Origin: Breoghania sp.
Lineage (GTDB): Bacteria > Pseudomonadota > Alphaproteobacteria > Rhizobiales > Stappiaceae
Assembly (NCBI RefSeq): GCF_030066895.1
Contig: NZ_JASJAV010000002.1
Span: 1-64,000, forward strand
DNA length: 64,000 nucleotides
Direction of reading: 5' to 3'
A program made the translations under genes and the position numbers. The notes beneath the pieces were generated by a model, which worked only from the letters and a program-made list of their open reading frames with translations, ran no database searches and was not told where the DNA came from. This document shows positions 34,773 to 45,837 of this stretch, piece by piece. The first letter of the stretch is position 1. Each line of letters opens with the position of its first letter.

Positions 34773-35193
34773 GCTCGTTCGATGCGCTTTTCGCGGCGGC
34801 GAAGGCCGCGCGCGAAAACGCCCATGCCCCTATTCCGGCTACAAGGTCGGCGCGGCCGTAAAGACGCGCGACGGTCGGATCTTTTCGGGCTGCAATGTTG
34901 AAAATGCCAGCTATGCGGAAGGCTGGTGCGCGGAGACGACCGCGCTCGGCGCTATGGTCGCGGCGGGCGGGGCGGAGGTGACGGAAGTCGTCGTCCTTGC
35001 CGACGGCGAGCGGCTCTGCACGCCGTGTGGCGGCTGCCGTCAACGCCTTGCGGAATTCGCGGGTGCTGACACGCCCGTCCATGTAGCCGGACTGGAGGGA
35101 CTGCGCCGCACCTTCACGCTCAGTGAGCTGCTGCCCGCAGGATTTGCTCTGGACGACAAGGGTGCTGCCAACGGCGAAGGAGAAACGCGATGA
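34769..35193 (+). pseudogene. cdd: Cytidine deaminase, one frameshift
   Basis: Cdd deaminates cytidine and deoxycytidine to uridine forms. It starts MSSFDALFAAAKAARENAHAP at 34769. One C is missing near 34834, after which the correct frame reads YSGYKVGAAVKTRDGRIFSG. The zinc and catalytic motifs are present: CNVENASYAEGWCAETTAL (C-A-E) and CTPCGGCRQRLAEF (PCxxC). Length of about 141 residues fits. It overlaps nupC upstream and punA downstream by four bases each, so the whole block is one translationally coupled operon. Confidence 0.92.
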
Positions 35194-36011
35194 CCGGCCA
35201 CGGACAACAATGCGCCGACATCGTGCGGGCCGCGCGTCCGAGCTCCTACCGGGTCGGGATCGTGCTCGGCTCCGGCCTTGGCTCTCTCGCCGATGCGGTC
35301 GAGGATGCCGCGCGCATTTCCTACAATGAATTGCCCGATTTTCCCGTCTCCACCGTCTCCTCCCACGCCAGCGAGCTGATCGTGGGACGATTGGCGGGTC
35401 AGGAGGTGGTCGTTCTGGCAGGCCGGGCTCATTACTATGAAAGCGGCGATCCGACCCTCATGCGCACTCCGCTGGAGACGCTGAAGGCACTGGGTTGCGA
35501 GATCTTCATCCTCACCAATGCGGCCGGTTCGCTCGATATCGACGTCAAATCCGGCTCGCCGATGCTGATCACCGATCACATCAACTTCTCCGACCTCAAT
35601 CCGTTGATCGGAGAGGCGAGCGATGCCCGCTTTGTCGACATGAGCGCAGCCTAAGACAAGGACCTGCGCGCGCGTCTGAAAACGGTCGCCGCGACGAAGG
35701 GCATCGAACTGGCCGAGGGTGTCTATGCCTGGTTCTCCGGCCCGAGCTTCGAGACGCCGGCCGAAATCCGCATGGCGCGGACGCTGGGGGCGGATGCGGT
35801 CGGCATGTCCACCGTGCCGGAGGTGATCCTGGCGCGGTTCCTGGGCCTTCAGGTCGCCGCCGTCTCCACCATCACAAATCTCGCCGCGGTGATGCAGGCC
35901 GCGCTGTCTCATGCGGAAACCAAGAAAATGGGACTTGAAGGCGTCGGTCGCCTGACCGCGCTGGTAACGGGGCTTCTGGAAATGCTCGACAAGGATAAGT
36001 CCGATGCCTGA
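35190..36011 (+). pseudogene. punA: Purine-nucleoside phosphorylase, one in-frame stop
   Basis: PNP cleaves purine nucleosides to the base plus (deoxy)ribose 1-phosphate. Motifs: GIVLGSGLGSLAD near residue 23, the phosphate-site VVLAGRAHYYESGDP near 74, LTNAAGSLD near 108, [15 protein letters not shown] near 180 and [15 protein letters not shown]. The only lesion is TAA at 35652 in [15 protein letters not shown], where Tyr is expected (TAC to TAA). This is one of the few stops here not explained by a C-to-T transition. The gene overlaps deoC by eight bases. Confidence 0.92.
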
Positions 36012-36772
36012 CTTCGATGCGCGCGCGACTACCGCGCGCACTTTGCCGTTGCTCGATCTGACGGATCTGACCGACGACTGCGACGCCGCCGCAATCCGCG
36101 ATCTGTGCACGCGCGCGCTCACGCCGCATGAAAACGTCGCCGCCGTCTGCATCTGGTCGCGCTTCGTCGGCCAAGCGAAGGTGCTGCTGGCCAGAACCGG
36201 CGTGCGCATCGCAACGGTCGTGAATTTCCCGGGCGGCGATCAGGATATCTCCGAGATCATCGAAGAGACCCAGCAGGCGATTTCCGACGGTGCGGACGAG
36301 ATCGATTTGGTCATGCCCTACAAAAGCTGGCTTTCCGGCGATCGGGTCGTGGCGGAATCCACCGTCGTGCGGGGGCGTACCGCCTGCATTCCGCCGATCG
36401 GGCTGAAGGTCATTCTGGAAACCGGAAAGATCTGCGATCCCGGCCTTATCCGCAAAACCTCCGACATGGCGATTGCCGCGGGCGCCAATTTCATCAAGAC
36501 CTCCACCGGCAAGGTGCCGGTCAATGCAACGCTCGGTGCTGCCCGCATCATGTTGGAAGCCGTTCGCGAATCCGGGCAGCCGGCAGGGTTCAAGGCCGCC
36601 GGGGGCATTCGCGCGGTGGAGGACGCCGCCGCCTATCTGGCGCTGGCCGACGAAATCCTGGGCCCGAAATGGGCAAACGCCGAGACCTTCCGTTTCGGTG
36701 CGAGGGGGGCTGCTCGATGCCTTGCTCGCCGAACTCGACGGCCGTCCTGCCGTGGCAGGCGGAGGCTACTGA
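36004..36772 (+). pseudogene. deoC: Deoxyribose-phosphate aldolase, frameshift at the C-terminus
   Basis: DeoC splits deoxyribose 5-phosphate to acetaldehyde and glyceraldehyde 3-phosphate. Sequence motifs include [16 protein letters not shown], the Schiff-base lysine in [16 protein letters not shown] and [14 protein letters not shown]. One extra G in the run at about 36703-36709 shifts the frame after FRFGA. The correct ending [20 protein letters not shown] closes with a TGA at 36770 overlapping the deoA ATG by one base. As sequenced, deoC instead reads in frame into deoA and makes a fusion. Confidence 0.9.
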
Positions 36773-38068
36773 TGCTTGCTCAGGAGATCATCCGCAAGAA
36801 GCGCGACGGCGGCACGCTGGCGGCGCACGAGATCGCCGGTTTCATCAAGGGACTGACCGAGGAGACAGTCTCCGAAGGTCAGGCCGCCGCCCTTGCCATG
36901 GCGATCTTTTTTCGCGGGCTTTCTGTCGATGAGCGTGTGGCCCTCACACTCGCCATGCGCGACTCCGGCACCGTTCTCGACTGGTCCGATATCGACCGTC
37001 CCGTCCTCGACAAGCATTCCACCGGCGGGGTGGGCGACAACGTCTCGCTGATCCTTGCCCCGGCACTTGCCGCCTGCGGCGCGGCCGTGCCGATGATTTC
37101 CGGCCGCGGCCTAGGCCATACCGGCGGCACGCTCGACAAGCTCGATTCCATTCCCGGCTACACCCCGCAGCCCGACAACGCGCTATTTCGTAAAGTCGTG
37201 GCCGATGTCGACTGTGCGGTCATTGGGCAGACGGCCGATCTGGCGCCCGCCGACAAACGGCTCTATGCGATCCGCGACGTGACAGGCACCGTGGAAAGCC
37301 TGGATCTGATCACCGCTTCCATCCTGTCGAAGAAGCCGGCCGCCGGTCTTCAGGGCTTGGTGCTCGACGTCAAATGGGGCTCCGGCGCTTTCATGGGAAC
37401 GCTTGAGGAGGCGCGCGCGCTGGCGCAGAGCCTCGTCGACGTCGCCAACGGGGCGGGGCTGAAGACGAGCGCGCTCGTCACCAACATGAACGAACCGCTC
37501 GCCAGTGCCGCGGGTAATGCGGTGGAGGTGCAGAACGACATCGACTTCCTGACCGGGCGCCATATCGACAACCGTCTTTTCGACGTCACGGCCGCGCTTG
37601 GCGGCGAGGTTCTGGCGCCCGGCGGACTGGCCCGCGATGCGGCCGAGGGAACCGAGAAGATGCGCGATGCCTTCGACAGCGGTCGCACGGCGGAGGTATT
37701 TGCACGAATGGTCGCCGCCCTTGGCGGACCGCACGATCTGCTGGAAAAGGCGGAGACCTATCTGCCGGTGGCTCCCATCGTGCGCGAGGTTCATGCCGAA
37801 CGTCACGGGCTCGTCAGCGCGGTTGATACCCGGGTGATCGGCGTTGCGGTGATCGAGTTCGGCGGCGGACGAAATCGATCCGCGCGTCGGCTTTTCGCAG
37901 CTTGCCGGTGTCGGCATGGCGGTCGGGCCGGACGACGAGCCGCTGGGAACTGTCCATGCCGCCGACGAAGCGTCCGCGAGGAAAGCGGCCGAAACCCTGC
38001 GGGTCACCTATACGATCGGCGGAGAGATGACGGATTACGACGTGATCGGCGAGCGCATCGCGCCTTGA
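36772..38068 (+). pseudogene. deoA: Thymidine phosphorylase, frameshift near the C-terminus
   Basis: DeoA phosphorolyses thymidine and deoxyuridine. It starts [20 protein letters not shown]. The family signature is complete: [20 protein letters not shown] near residue 80, [19 protein letters not shown] near 110, and [20 protein letters not shown] near 190. A frameshift near 37867 after IEFGGGR displaces the last 65 codons; the restored reading contains [20 protein letters not shown] and ends VIGERIAP at 38068. The N-terminal 85% is clean, so this lesion may be recent or an error. Confidence 0.92.
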
Positions 38069-38161
38069 CGGGTCACGGACTTCGGAAATTAAACAAGATG
38101 GTACTGGAACGCGGCGCCTCTCCCCGGCTCGATGCGCCGGTAAAGACGATGAGGAAACCCA

Positions 38162-39365
38162 ATGGGGCGTGCCATCATGATGGTGCTCGATTCCTTCGGA
38201 ATCGGAGACGCCGGAGATGCGGACCGTTTCGGTGATGCCGGAGCGGATACGCTCGGCCATATCGCGGAAAACTGTTTGCGCGGGGGAGGCGATCGCGCGG
38301 GCCTGCGCTCCGGTCCGCTATCCTTGCCCAATATGGACCGGCTGGGCCTGGGCTCTGCTGCCATCGCCTCAAACGGCATCCACCCACCGGGCCTCGACCG
38401 ATACGGGGCGCCGACCGGTCTGTGGGGCTATGCGGCTGAGGTTGGACACTCCGTCCGGGCACTGGGAAATCGCGGGCGTTCCGGTGCTCTTCGACTGGAG
38501 CTATTTCCCTCAGACCGTGCCGACTTTCCCGCCCGAATTGATCAGCGCCTTTGTGGAACGGGCGGGCCTTCCCGGCATTCTCGGCGACAAGCACGCCTCC
38601 GGCACCGAGATAATCAAGGAGCTGGGAGAGGAGCATGTCCGCACCGGCAAGCCCATCTGCTACACCTCCGGCGACAGCGTCTTCCAGATCGCAGTGCACG
38701 AGGAGCATTTCGGTCTCGAACGGCTCTACGAGATCGCACGTGAGCTGGTCGATCCCTACAATATCGGCCGTGTCATTGCGCGTCCGTTCATAGGAGAAGC
38801 GGCCGAAGATTTTCAGCGTACCGGTAACCGGCGTGACTATTCCGTGCTGCCGCCGGAACCGACCCTGCTCGACCGGGCGAAAGCGGCGGGACGTCAGGTG
38901 ATCGCCGTCGGCAAGATCTTCGACATCTTCGCCCATCAGGGTGTTACCAAGGTGCTGAAGGTGTCCGGCAACGAGGCGCTGTTCGAAGCCAATCTCAAGG
39001 TGATGGATATGGCGGGCGACGGCGATCTGGTCTTCACCAATTTCGTCGATTTCGACATGCTCTACGGCCACCGCCGCGACGTGCCGGGCTATGCCGCCGC
39101 ACTCGAGGCCTTCGATCGCCGCCTGCCGGAAATCGAGGCGCGCCTGCGGCCCGGCGATCTCGCCCTTCTCACCGCCGATCACGGCTGCGATCCCACATGG
39201 CGGCGCGGCACGGACCACACCCGGGAACATGTGCCCGTTCTGGCATTCGGCCCCGGAATCGCGGGCCGCGACATCGGTGCACGGCTGACCTTCGCCGATA
39301 TCGGCGAGACTGTGGCCGCGCATCTGAGATTCGCACCGGGCAAGCACGGCAAGAGCTTTTTCTAG
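38162..39365 (+). pseudogene. deoB: Phosphopentomutase, small out-of-frame deletion
   Basis: DeoB interconverts (deoxy)ribose 1- and 5-phosphates with two Mn ions. The N-terminus [20 protein letters not shown] carries the first metal Asp. The alkaline-phosphatase-type C-terminal motifs [20 protein letters not shown] and [13 protein letters not shown] are intact. Near 38437 the reading goes from LWGYAAE directly to [13 protein letters not shown], where relatives have an intervening SKGK. This fits an 11-base deletion removing those residues and shifting the frame. A 93-base gap separates it from deoA. Confidence 0.9.
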
Positions 39366-39400
39366 ACCTCAGGAACAGGAGCGCTTTCAGGGAGGACGAC

Positions 39401-40304
39401 ATGGAGGCACGGCGCTTCAAGGCGATGGTCGACGGCAGTCTCATGGCGGAGATGGTTGCGGCTTACCGGGAAGATGGATTTCTGTTGCTGGAGGATTTCG
39501 TTCCCCCGGCTACCTGCGATGCGTTGCGCTAACGCATTGCGGCGCTCGTGGGTCAGTTCGATCCGGATACGGCCTCGACGGTCTTTTCCACCTCCACCCA
39601 GTCCCATGCTCGCGACGACTATTTCCGCACCTCCGGCGACAAGATCCGCTTCTTCTTCGAAGAGGAGGCGTTCGATGAGGAGGGCTATCTCGTCAAGGGC
39701 AAGCACGATGCCCTGAACAAGGTCGGCCACGCCCTGCACGATATCGATCCGGTCTTTGCCGCCTTTTCGCATGATGCGCGGCTTGGGCATGTCGCCCGCG
39801 ATCTTGGGATCCGGGACCCGTTGCTGGCCCAGTCCATGTACATCTTCAAGCCGCCTCATATCGGCGGAGAAGTGAACTGCCATCAGGATTCCACCTTCCT
39901 GCACACCACCCCGCTGAGCTGCACCGGCTTCTGGTTTGCGCTGGAAGATGCCGATGACAGCAATGGCGGGCTCTACGGCATTCCTGGCGGTCACGAGGGG
40001 CCGTTGCGCACGCGCTTCCATTATCGCATATCGCATATCGCATATCGCATATCGCGGCGACGATCTCGTCATGGAGACACTGGACGAAACGCCCTTCGCC
40101 CCGATGAGGAGCATGTCGCGCTCAATGCGCCGAAGGGGAACCCTGGTCGTCCTGCACGGGCTGTTGCCGCACAAATCCGCGCCCAACCGCTCGCCGCGCT
40201 CGCGCCATGCCTATGCGGTGCATGTCGTCGACGGGGCGGCTTCTTGGTCGACGGACAACTGGTTGCGGCGCTCCCCCGACATGCCGATGCGTGGCTTCGA
40301 ATGA
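39401..40304 (+). pseudogene. Phytanoyl-CoA dioxygenase (PhyH) family protein, stop, heptamer expansion and two frameshifts
   Basis: This is a predicted Fe(II)/2-oxoglutarate-dependent oxygenase of about 290 residues. The ATG at 39401 is preceded by GGGAGGA. The facial triad is visible: HQDSTFLHTTPLSCTGFWFA supplies His and Asp, and SRHAYAVHVVDG the distal His. TAA at 39530 sits where Gln is expected (DALR*RIAAL). A TATCGCA heptamer array at 40022-40056 adds 28 bases between RFHYR and GDDLVMETLDE. Two compensating shifts lie near 40108 and 40140 (restored: DEEHVALNAPKGTLVVLHG). It overlaps add by four bases within the nucleoside operon; its substrate is unknown but a nucleoside-related one is plausible. 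Confidence 0.85.
40022..40056. repeat. TATCGCA heptamer expansion (five copies) inside the PhyH-family gene
   Basis: There are four perfect copies of TATCGCA plus a fifth ending in G. Collapsing them to one copy restores the open frame (FHYR-GDDLVME) exactly, so 28 bases were added by slippage. Because 7 is not a multiple of 3, each change in copy number changes the frame. Confidence 0.93.
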
Positions 40305-41289
40305 ACCCGATCGCGGAGCTCCATTGCCATATCGAGGGGGCCGCGCCTCGATCTCGTCCGCCGTCTTGGTGCGCGGCACGGGATCGCGCTCGATGGCCTG
40401 TTTACCGCTGATGGTGCCTACGCCTGGCACGACTTCACCTCCTTTCTGGCCGACTATGACCGGGCTACCGCCGTCTTCCGTACCGAGGAGGATTATGCCG
40501 ATCTCGCCCACGCTCATTTCTCAGGTGCCGCGTGCGAGGGCATGATCTACGGGGAGGTCTTCATCTCGCCCGATCACGCAGCGGCTGCCGGTCTATCCTA
40601 TGCGAGCTATGTGGCAGGCCTTGCCGCAGGCATCGAGCGTGTGCGGGCGGAGACGGGCGTGGAAGGCCGGATGATCGTCGTCGGCATCCGCCATTTCGGC
40701 GAGGAGGCGGTGGAGAAAGCCGCCCGGATCATGGTGGAAGAGCCGCACCCTCTTGTGACCGGCTTCGGCCTGGTCGGGGACGAGCGCCAGGGTCGGGTGC
40801 AGGATTTCGCGCGTGCCTTCACGCTCGCCTGGGAGGCGGGCTATGGCCTGACGGCGCACGCGGGCGAATTCGGCGGGCCGGAAAGCGTGGTCGACGTTCT
40901 CGACAATCTCGCGGTAACGCGGATCGGCCACGGTGTTCGCGCGATCGAGGATCCCTCTCTGGTTGCCCGTCTGGCGGAGGAGGGGACGGCGCTCGAAGTC
41001 TGCCCCGGCTCCAACATTTCGCTCGGGCTCTATGCCGATTTTTCCACCCATCCCATCGGCCGCTTGCGTCGCGGTCACCATCAATTCCGATGATCCGCCG
41101 TTCTTCGCCACCACGCTGGCGCGCGATCATGCGGAAACGGCGCATGCGCAAGGGTGGAGCCATGCCGATATCGTGGCGGTGACGCGGACCGCCCCTAATG
41201 CCGCCTTCTGCGACGAGGCGACCCGATTGCGTCTTCTGGATCGTCTCGATAGGAACATGTCGGTTCAGTCCGCTGAAAGATCCCTATGA
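40301..41289 (+). pseudogene. add: Adenosine deaminase, two frameshifts
   Basis: Add converts (deoxy)adenosine to (deoxy)inosine, feeding PunA. It starts MNPIAELHCHIEGAA with the HxH zinc motif. A frameshift near 40347 precedes LVRRLGARHGIALDGLF. Then come YGEVFISPDHAAAAGLSY, the catalytic LTAHAGEFGGPESV (HAGE), [15 protein letters not shown] (His) and [13 protein letters not shown] second shift near 41072 precedes [20 protein letters not shown], which carries the metal-binding Asp pair. It is coupled by ATGA overlaps to both neighbours. Confidence 0.92.
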
Positions 41290-42584
41290 CCGAAGATCCC
41301 GACGCCACACTTCCGGAAGACGACCTGCCCGACGGGTACGACGAAAAACTTGCCCACAAGGCGCGCGATCTGATGGGCGCGGCGGCCGTGCGCCATCGAT
41401 CCGATCTGGTGCTGCAGAGCGTGCTCGATGCCAGGCTTGAGCATGTCGAGGTCGATCTTGCGCAACTGGAACCGACCGCCGACCGCATCGCTGCGCTGAT
41501 CCGCGAGCGCTGGCTCGATCTCGTCCTGCCGTTTCATTCACTCTGGCGACGCTTTGAGGCCGGGGGACATGACCGCTTCGCTGGCCTTGCCGCATCCCGG
41601 CAATGGCGCGACGTGCGCGAGATGGGCCGCGCCGCCTTCGACATGGCGCTGGTCAGTGGGTTCATCGGGATCTCCGCCCCGTCTGGTTGGGCCTATGCCG
41701 ACGGGCTGACGGCGGAAAGCCATTTCGGCGCCGACGGACTGGCAATCGCAAGCCTCGCCATGATCGCAAGCGGATTGTTTTCGGGCGTGCCCCGCGACCC
41801 CTTACGCGCCGATGCCGGTTAGCTCGTGCGCGTCTCGGCCGAGGAAATCGTGGCAGGCTTGCAGGCGGCATCGGTTCACGGCGGGATCGACTGCGAGGGC
41901 CACGCGATTGCGCTGCGCCGTCTCGGGGAGGCGGTGGGCTTGCGCGACGATCTCTTTGCGCGCGAGGACGATCCACGGCCCGGCGATCTTTTCGATCTTC
42001 TGTTCGAGGAGGGGTGTCGGGTTCCGTGTCCGCCGAATGCGTTCTGGAGGTTCTTGTCGACGGTCTGGCTCCCGTCTTTGCCGGAGGCCCGGAGCTCGGC
42101 GGCATCCCGCTTGACGATACATGCCGCTTCGACATCGTGAGCGGGGAGGGAATCGATCCGGATACGGTCGGCCTTCTGCCGCTTCATTCGCGCCTGCAAC
42201 GTCTCGTTGCGGATCTGGCCGAACCGCTTGTCTGGGCGGGAGTTGAAATTCAGGGGCTGGAGCGACTGACCGCGCAAAGCGATGCCGTGGTTGCGGGACT
42301 GCTGCTCGATACGGGGCTCGTTCGCCTGCGTGGGGGTAAGGGGGCCTACCGGAGAGCTCGCTATTGCCGATCAATGTACGGTTGAATTGCGGGGACTCAC
42401 CGTCGCGCTTTTCGACCGACTCGCTGCCTGCCTTTACGCGCTTTTCGACCGTGAGCGGGAGGAAATACCGCTGGCTGGCCTGCTCGAAGGCGTGATGCGG
42501 TATGCCGCAGGCAAGATTGCATTGGAAAAGCGGACGAGTCCGTCCCCGATCCTTCTGTTTGTGGCGGCGGACGGGGTACTGTAA
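41286..42584 (+). pseudogene. URC4/DUF1688 family protein (uracil catabolism), one stop and two frameshifts
   Basis: The sequence matches the layout of the URC4/Urg3 (DUF1688) family as I know it: AAAVRHRSDLVLQSVLDARL, RLEHVEVDLAQLEPTADRIA, LPFHSLWRRFEAGGHDRFAG, ASLAMIASGLFSGVPRDPLR and, later, DTVGLLPLHSRLQRLVADLA and GLERLTAQSDAVVAGLL. URC4 belongs to the URC uracil-degradation route of yeasts and some bacteria, where it acts beside a uracil phosphoribosyltransferase; its biochemical reaction is unclear. Here upp follows 51 bases later, supporting the call. TAG at 41820 (Gln expected) and frameshifts near 42015 and 42340 break it. Confidence 0.82.
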
Positions 42585-42635
42585 GCTGTCAGTGGAAAAT
42601 GCGGGTCAGGCAGACCAGGAGAAGGAGTTTCCGGC

Positions 42636-43269
42636 ATGAGCACGGCGACCGTCATCGATCATCCGCTGGTGCAGCACAAGCTTACCATCATGCGTGACAA
42701 GGAAACCTCCACCTCGAGCTTTCGCCAGCTCCTGCGGGAGATCGAACATCTGATGTGCTACGAGGTCACCCGCGATCTGGCTCTGACCGAGATCACGATC
42801 GAGACCCCGATCGCGGAAATGCGGGCGCCCACGTTGGCATGCAAGAAGCTGGTCTTCTGCTCGATCCTGCGCGCCGGTAACGGCCTGCTGGAAGGCATGC
42901 TCGATCTCGTGCCCTCCGCCCGCGTCGCCCATATTGGCCTTTATCGCGATCCCAAGACGCTGATCCCGGTGGAATACTATTTCAAGGCGCTGGAGGATCT
43001 CGAAGACCGCCTCGTCATCGTGATCGATCCGATGTTGGCAACCGCCAATTCCTCCATCGTCGCTGTGCAGCGGCTGAAGGAGCGTGGCGGGCGCCAAGAA
43101 CCTGCGCTTCGTCTGCCTGCTGGCGGCGCCCGAAGGCGTCAAGAAGTTCTCCGAAGCCCATCCCGAAGTGCCGATCTTCACCGTCGCGATCGACGAGAAG
43201 CTGAACGAGCACGCCTATATCGTTCCCGATCTCGGCGACGCGGGCGATCGAATGTACGGCACGAAATAG
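42636..43269 (+). pseudogene. upp: Uracil phosphoribosyltransferase, one frameshift and a changed PRPP loop
   Basis: Upp makes UMP from uracil and PRPP. It starts [20 protein letters not shown] behind [24 protein letters not shown] and [20 protein letters not shown] are family motifs. A frameshift lies near 43086 in [21 protein letters not shown]; the C-terminus [17 protein letters not shown] is clean. The PRPP-binding loop reads [10 protein letters not shown], where the family has DPMLATGNS: Gly to Ala in the phosphate loop, which may reduce activity. It is the last gene of the nucleoside block. Confidence 0.93.
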
Positions 43270-43350
43270 GATTAAGCGCTCTGCGCGGGGGCTGGGGCCG
43301 TGGCGCCGGCTTCTTTCGTATCCTTGAGAGATTTGATTCCCTCCCCCTAC

Positions 43351-43371
43351 CCCTCCCCCATGGGAGAGGGG
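43351..43371. repeat. Palindromic CCTCCCCC-ATG-GGAGAGGGG element
   Basis: Second member of the small palindrome family also seen at 4662-4683 and 43434-43453. It lies in the junction between upp and the 5'-nucleotidase remnant. Confidence 0.65.
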
Positions 43372-43433
43372 ATACGTCTGCGTCGTGTTGCGTCGGTTGC
43401 TTTTGTACTTGCGGGATTTGGCGGAACTTCATC

Positions 43434-43453
43434 ACCTCTCCATGGGGAGAGGT
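43434..43453. repeat. Palindromic ACCTCTCC-ATGG-GGAGAGGT element
   Basis: Third member of the same palindrome family, about 60 bases from the second. Both lie where a pyrimidine 5'-nucleotidase gene loses its sequence. Confidence 0.65.
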
Positions 43454-43529
43454 CGGCGCGCATACGACGGGTGAGGGGGTGTCGGGTTGTCCGCATCCAC
43501 CTGACAGCGCCCCCTCCATGAGGGGATGC

Positions 43530-43702
43530 AAGAAGCCCGCTACGCTCTCAGCTTTATCGTCCCGACTGGCGACCGTCAACCGGCTCACATAGTCAACGAT
43601 CCGGTCGTCTATCTGGGCGAACAGGTTGACCTGTGCGGGATAGAGCGTGTTGTCGAGATCGAAGACCCAGTCGGTGACCGAGCTGAACGAATTCATGGGC
43701 AT
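43530..43702 (-). pseudogene. N-terminal remnant of a HAD-family pyrimidine 5'-nucleotidase
   Basis: The minus strand starting at 43702 reads MPMNSFSSVTDWVFDLDNTL then [28 protein letters not shown] is HAD motif I of the pyrimidine 5'-nucleotidases that usually follow argB in Rhizobiales. Similarity stops after about 45-55 residues of an expected 230, and the sequence runs into palindromic repeats and upp. The rest of the gene, and the dapD that commonly follows, are not in the window, so this is a rearrangement or deletion scar. Confidence 0.8.
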
Positions 43703-43887
43703 GCGGGAAAGGTTCGTAAGCTTAGGATGGTCGAGGGAGGCCGATCTTCCGGCTTCGGATTAGTGGCGCGCGGGCCGCGCGTCAATCGGGGGAAGTCCTT
43801 GGCGGGGGGCCGTTCGTGGCGGGGAAGTCTTTGGCCAGAGCCACTCCGGGAGAGGGCTCCGGCCAGGGGGTGAGCGTGTCAGCCCGG

Positions 43888-44805
43888 TTATCGGGTTATG
43901 AGCGTGCCCGCGCCGCCTTCGGTGAAGAGTTCTAAAAGCACCGCGTGTGGCACCTTGCCATTCAGGATGACGACACCCTCCACGCCGCGGTCGAGCGCGC
44001 TGATGCAGGTCTCCACCTTCGGGATCATGCCGCCGGAGATCGTTCCGTCGAGGATCAGGGCGCGCGCCTCAGCGACCGTGAGGTGCTTGAGAAGCGTGCC
44101 CGTCTTGTCGAGAACGCCCGGCACGTCGGTCAGGAACATCAGGCGGGAGGCGTTGAGCGCACCTGCGACCGCTCCGGAGAACGTGTCCGCGTTGACGTTG
44201 TAGGTCTCGCCGTCCGTCCCCGGCGCCACGGGCGCTACCACGGGGATGAGATTTTCCTTCAGCACCAGTTTCAGAACCGTCGGATCGACCGATTTGGGCT
44301 CACCCACGAAGCCAAGATCCACGATCTTCTCGATATTGGAACCGGGATCGACCACCGTGCGCGTCAGCTTGTCAACGATCACCATGCGGCCGTCCTTGCC
44401 GCACAGGCCGACCGCGCGGCCGCCTTCGTAGTTGATGGTGTTGACGATGTTCTTGTTGATGCCCCCGGCGAGCACCATCTCCACGATTTCAACCGTCGCC
44501 TTGTCGGTGACGCGCAAGCCTCCGCGGAATTCGCTCTTGATGCCGAGCCGTTCCAGCATGGAGCCGATCTGCGGCCCGCCGCCATGCACCACCACCGGAT
44601 GAACGCCGGACTGGCGCAGCAGCGTGATGTCGCGCGCAAAGGCCCGCGAAAGCCCCGGATCTCCCATCGCATGCCCGCCGTACTTCACCACGATCGTGCG
44701 ATTGTCGTAGCGCTGCATGTAGGGCAGGGCTTCGGAAATGATGGTGGCGCGGTTCTGCCCCGACGTCGAATGGTTCTGTGAGGCTGTGCTGCTGTCGTCG
44801 GTCAT
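43888..44805 (-). CDS. argB: Acetylglutamate kinase
   Basis: ArgB performs the second step of arginine synthesis, phosphorylating N-acetylglutamate. The ATG at 44805 ([15 protein letters not shown]) is chosen over an upstream open extension. Motifs: [12 protein letters not shown] near residue 40, [19 protein letters not shown] near 70, [15 protein letters not shown] near 190, [14 protein letters not shown] and [15 protein letters not shown]. Intact at about 305 residues. It follows engB on the same strand, as in most alphaproteobacteria. Confidence 0.96.
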   Translation of the reverse strand: MTDDSSTASQNHSTSGQNRATIISEALPYMQRYDNRTIVVKYGGHAMGDPGLSRAFARDITLLRQSGVHPVVVHGGGPQIGSMLERLGIKSEFRGGLRVTDKATVEIVEMVLAGGINKNIVNTINYEGGRAVGLCGKDGRMVIVDKLTRTVVDPGSNIEKIVDLGFVGEPKSVDPTVLKLVLKENLIPVVAPVAPGTDGETYNVNADTFSGAVAGALNASRLMFLTDVPGVLDKTGTLLKHLTVAEARALILDGTISGGMIPKVETCISALDRGVEGVVILNGKVPHAVLLELFTEGGAGTLITR

Positions 44806-44920
44806 GCCCGATCCTGTATCGGTTCGCGAAGCGTCTATAGAACAATTCCGGAGGAAGGGTAAGCGTGAACGCCGCAGGACTTGTCGTCCCTCAATGGTCA
44901 GATGCGCGCTGTCGTTCGTC

Positions 44921-45613
44921 TCAGGGCGTCTCTGATGGGGGATGAAAGCCGCCGATCTCCGCGATGGTCGCGCGCAATTCGTCAATACCCGTCCCCTTTT
45001 CGCTCGATGTGGCGATGATTTCGGGAAAGGTCGCCGGGCGTCGGCCGATTGCGTCGTGCGTCTGGGTCACGAGCTTTTCCAATGCCAGCGGCTTCACCTT
45101 GTCGGCCTTGGTCAGCACGATCTGATAGGTCACCGCTGCCGTGTCGAGCGCCTTCAGGGCCGCGAGATCGTTTCCCTTCAACCCGTGACGGGCATCCACC
45201 AGCACGAAGACCCGGCGCAGGTTCGGTCGTCCGTGCAGATAATCGAAGATCAGGTTCGTCCAGGCATCCACCGTCTTCTTCGGCGCTTCCGCATAGCCGT
45301 ATCCGGGCATGTCGACGATGGTGACCGGATACGCGGGGCCGAAATCGGGAGCGGAGAAGAAATTGAGAAGCTGGGTGCGACCGGGCGTGTTGGAGGTGCG
45401 CGCCAGTCCCTTGCGCCCCGTCACCGCGTTGATCAGGCTCGACTTGCCCACATTGGAGCGCCCCGCGAAGGCAACTTCAACGCCCCGCGGTGCGGCCAGC
45501 TGTTCGTAGCGGGCAATCGAGGTCACGAAGCCCCAGGGCCTGGCAAAGAGAAGCCGTCCCGCTTCGAGAGCGGCGGCGCGTGCGTCGATGTCTTCTTCTG
45601 GGCTCTGGTCCAT
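44921..45613 (-). CDS. engB: Ribosome biogenesis GTP-binding protein EngB/YihA/YsxC
   Basis: This essential GTPase for 50S subunit assembly has G1 [14 protein letters not shown] near residue 51, G2-region [14 protein letters not shown]3 [14 protein letters not shown] near 103, G4 LTKADKVKP near 165 and G5 TSSEKGTG near 195. The likely start is the ATG at 45613 ([14 protein letters not shown]); an open frame extends to 45685. Intact. It lies between yidC and argB in the conserved order, with a terminator between it and yidC. Confidence 0.95.
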   Translation of the reverse strand: MDQSPEEDIDARAAALEAGRLLFARPWGFVTSIARYEQLAAPRGVEVAFAGRSNVGKSSLINAVTGRKGLARTSNTPGRTQLLNFFSAPDFGPAYPVTIVDMPGYGYAEAPKKTVDAWTNLIFDYLHGRPNLRRVFVLVDARHGLKGNDLAALKALDTAAVTYQIVLTKADKVKPLALEKLVTQTHDAIGRRPATFPEIIATSSEKGTGIDELRATIAEIGGFHPPSETP

Positions 45614-45837
45614 GCTTATGTTTCTAGAGCAAGCCGTACTGCGGGGGAACCACCGGCAACGGGATAAGTTGTTCGTTACCGTCAAGTCGGAGTCCGGCGC
45701 AGGCCATGCGCCCGGTCCTTGCCGAAAGAGACCGGATGTGTGGCAAGAGCCTCAGGGACTTTCAGGTCGGCCGTGGGGAGCCGGTCGAGGCGATCCTGAT
45801 CATGACGGCGCACGAGATCACGGAAAGCAAAAGAAAT

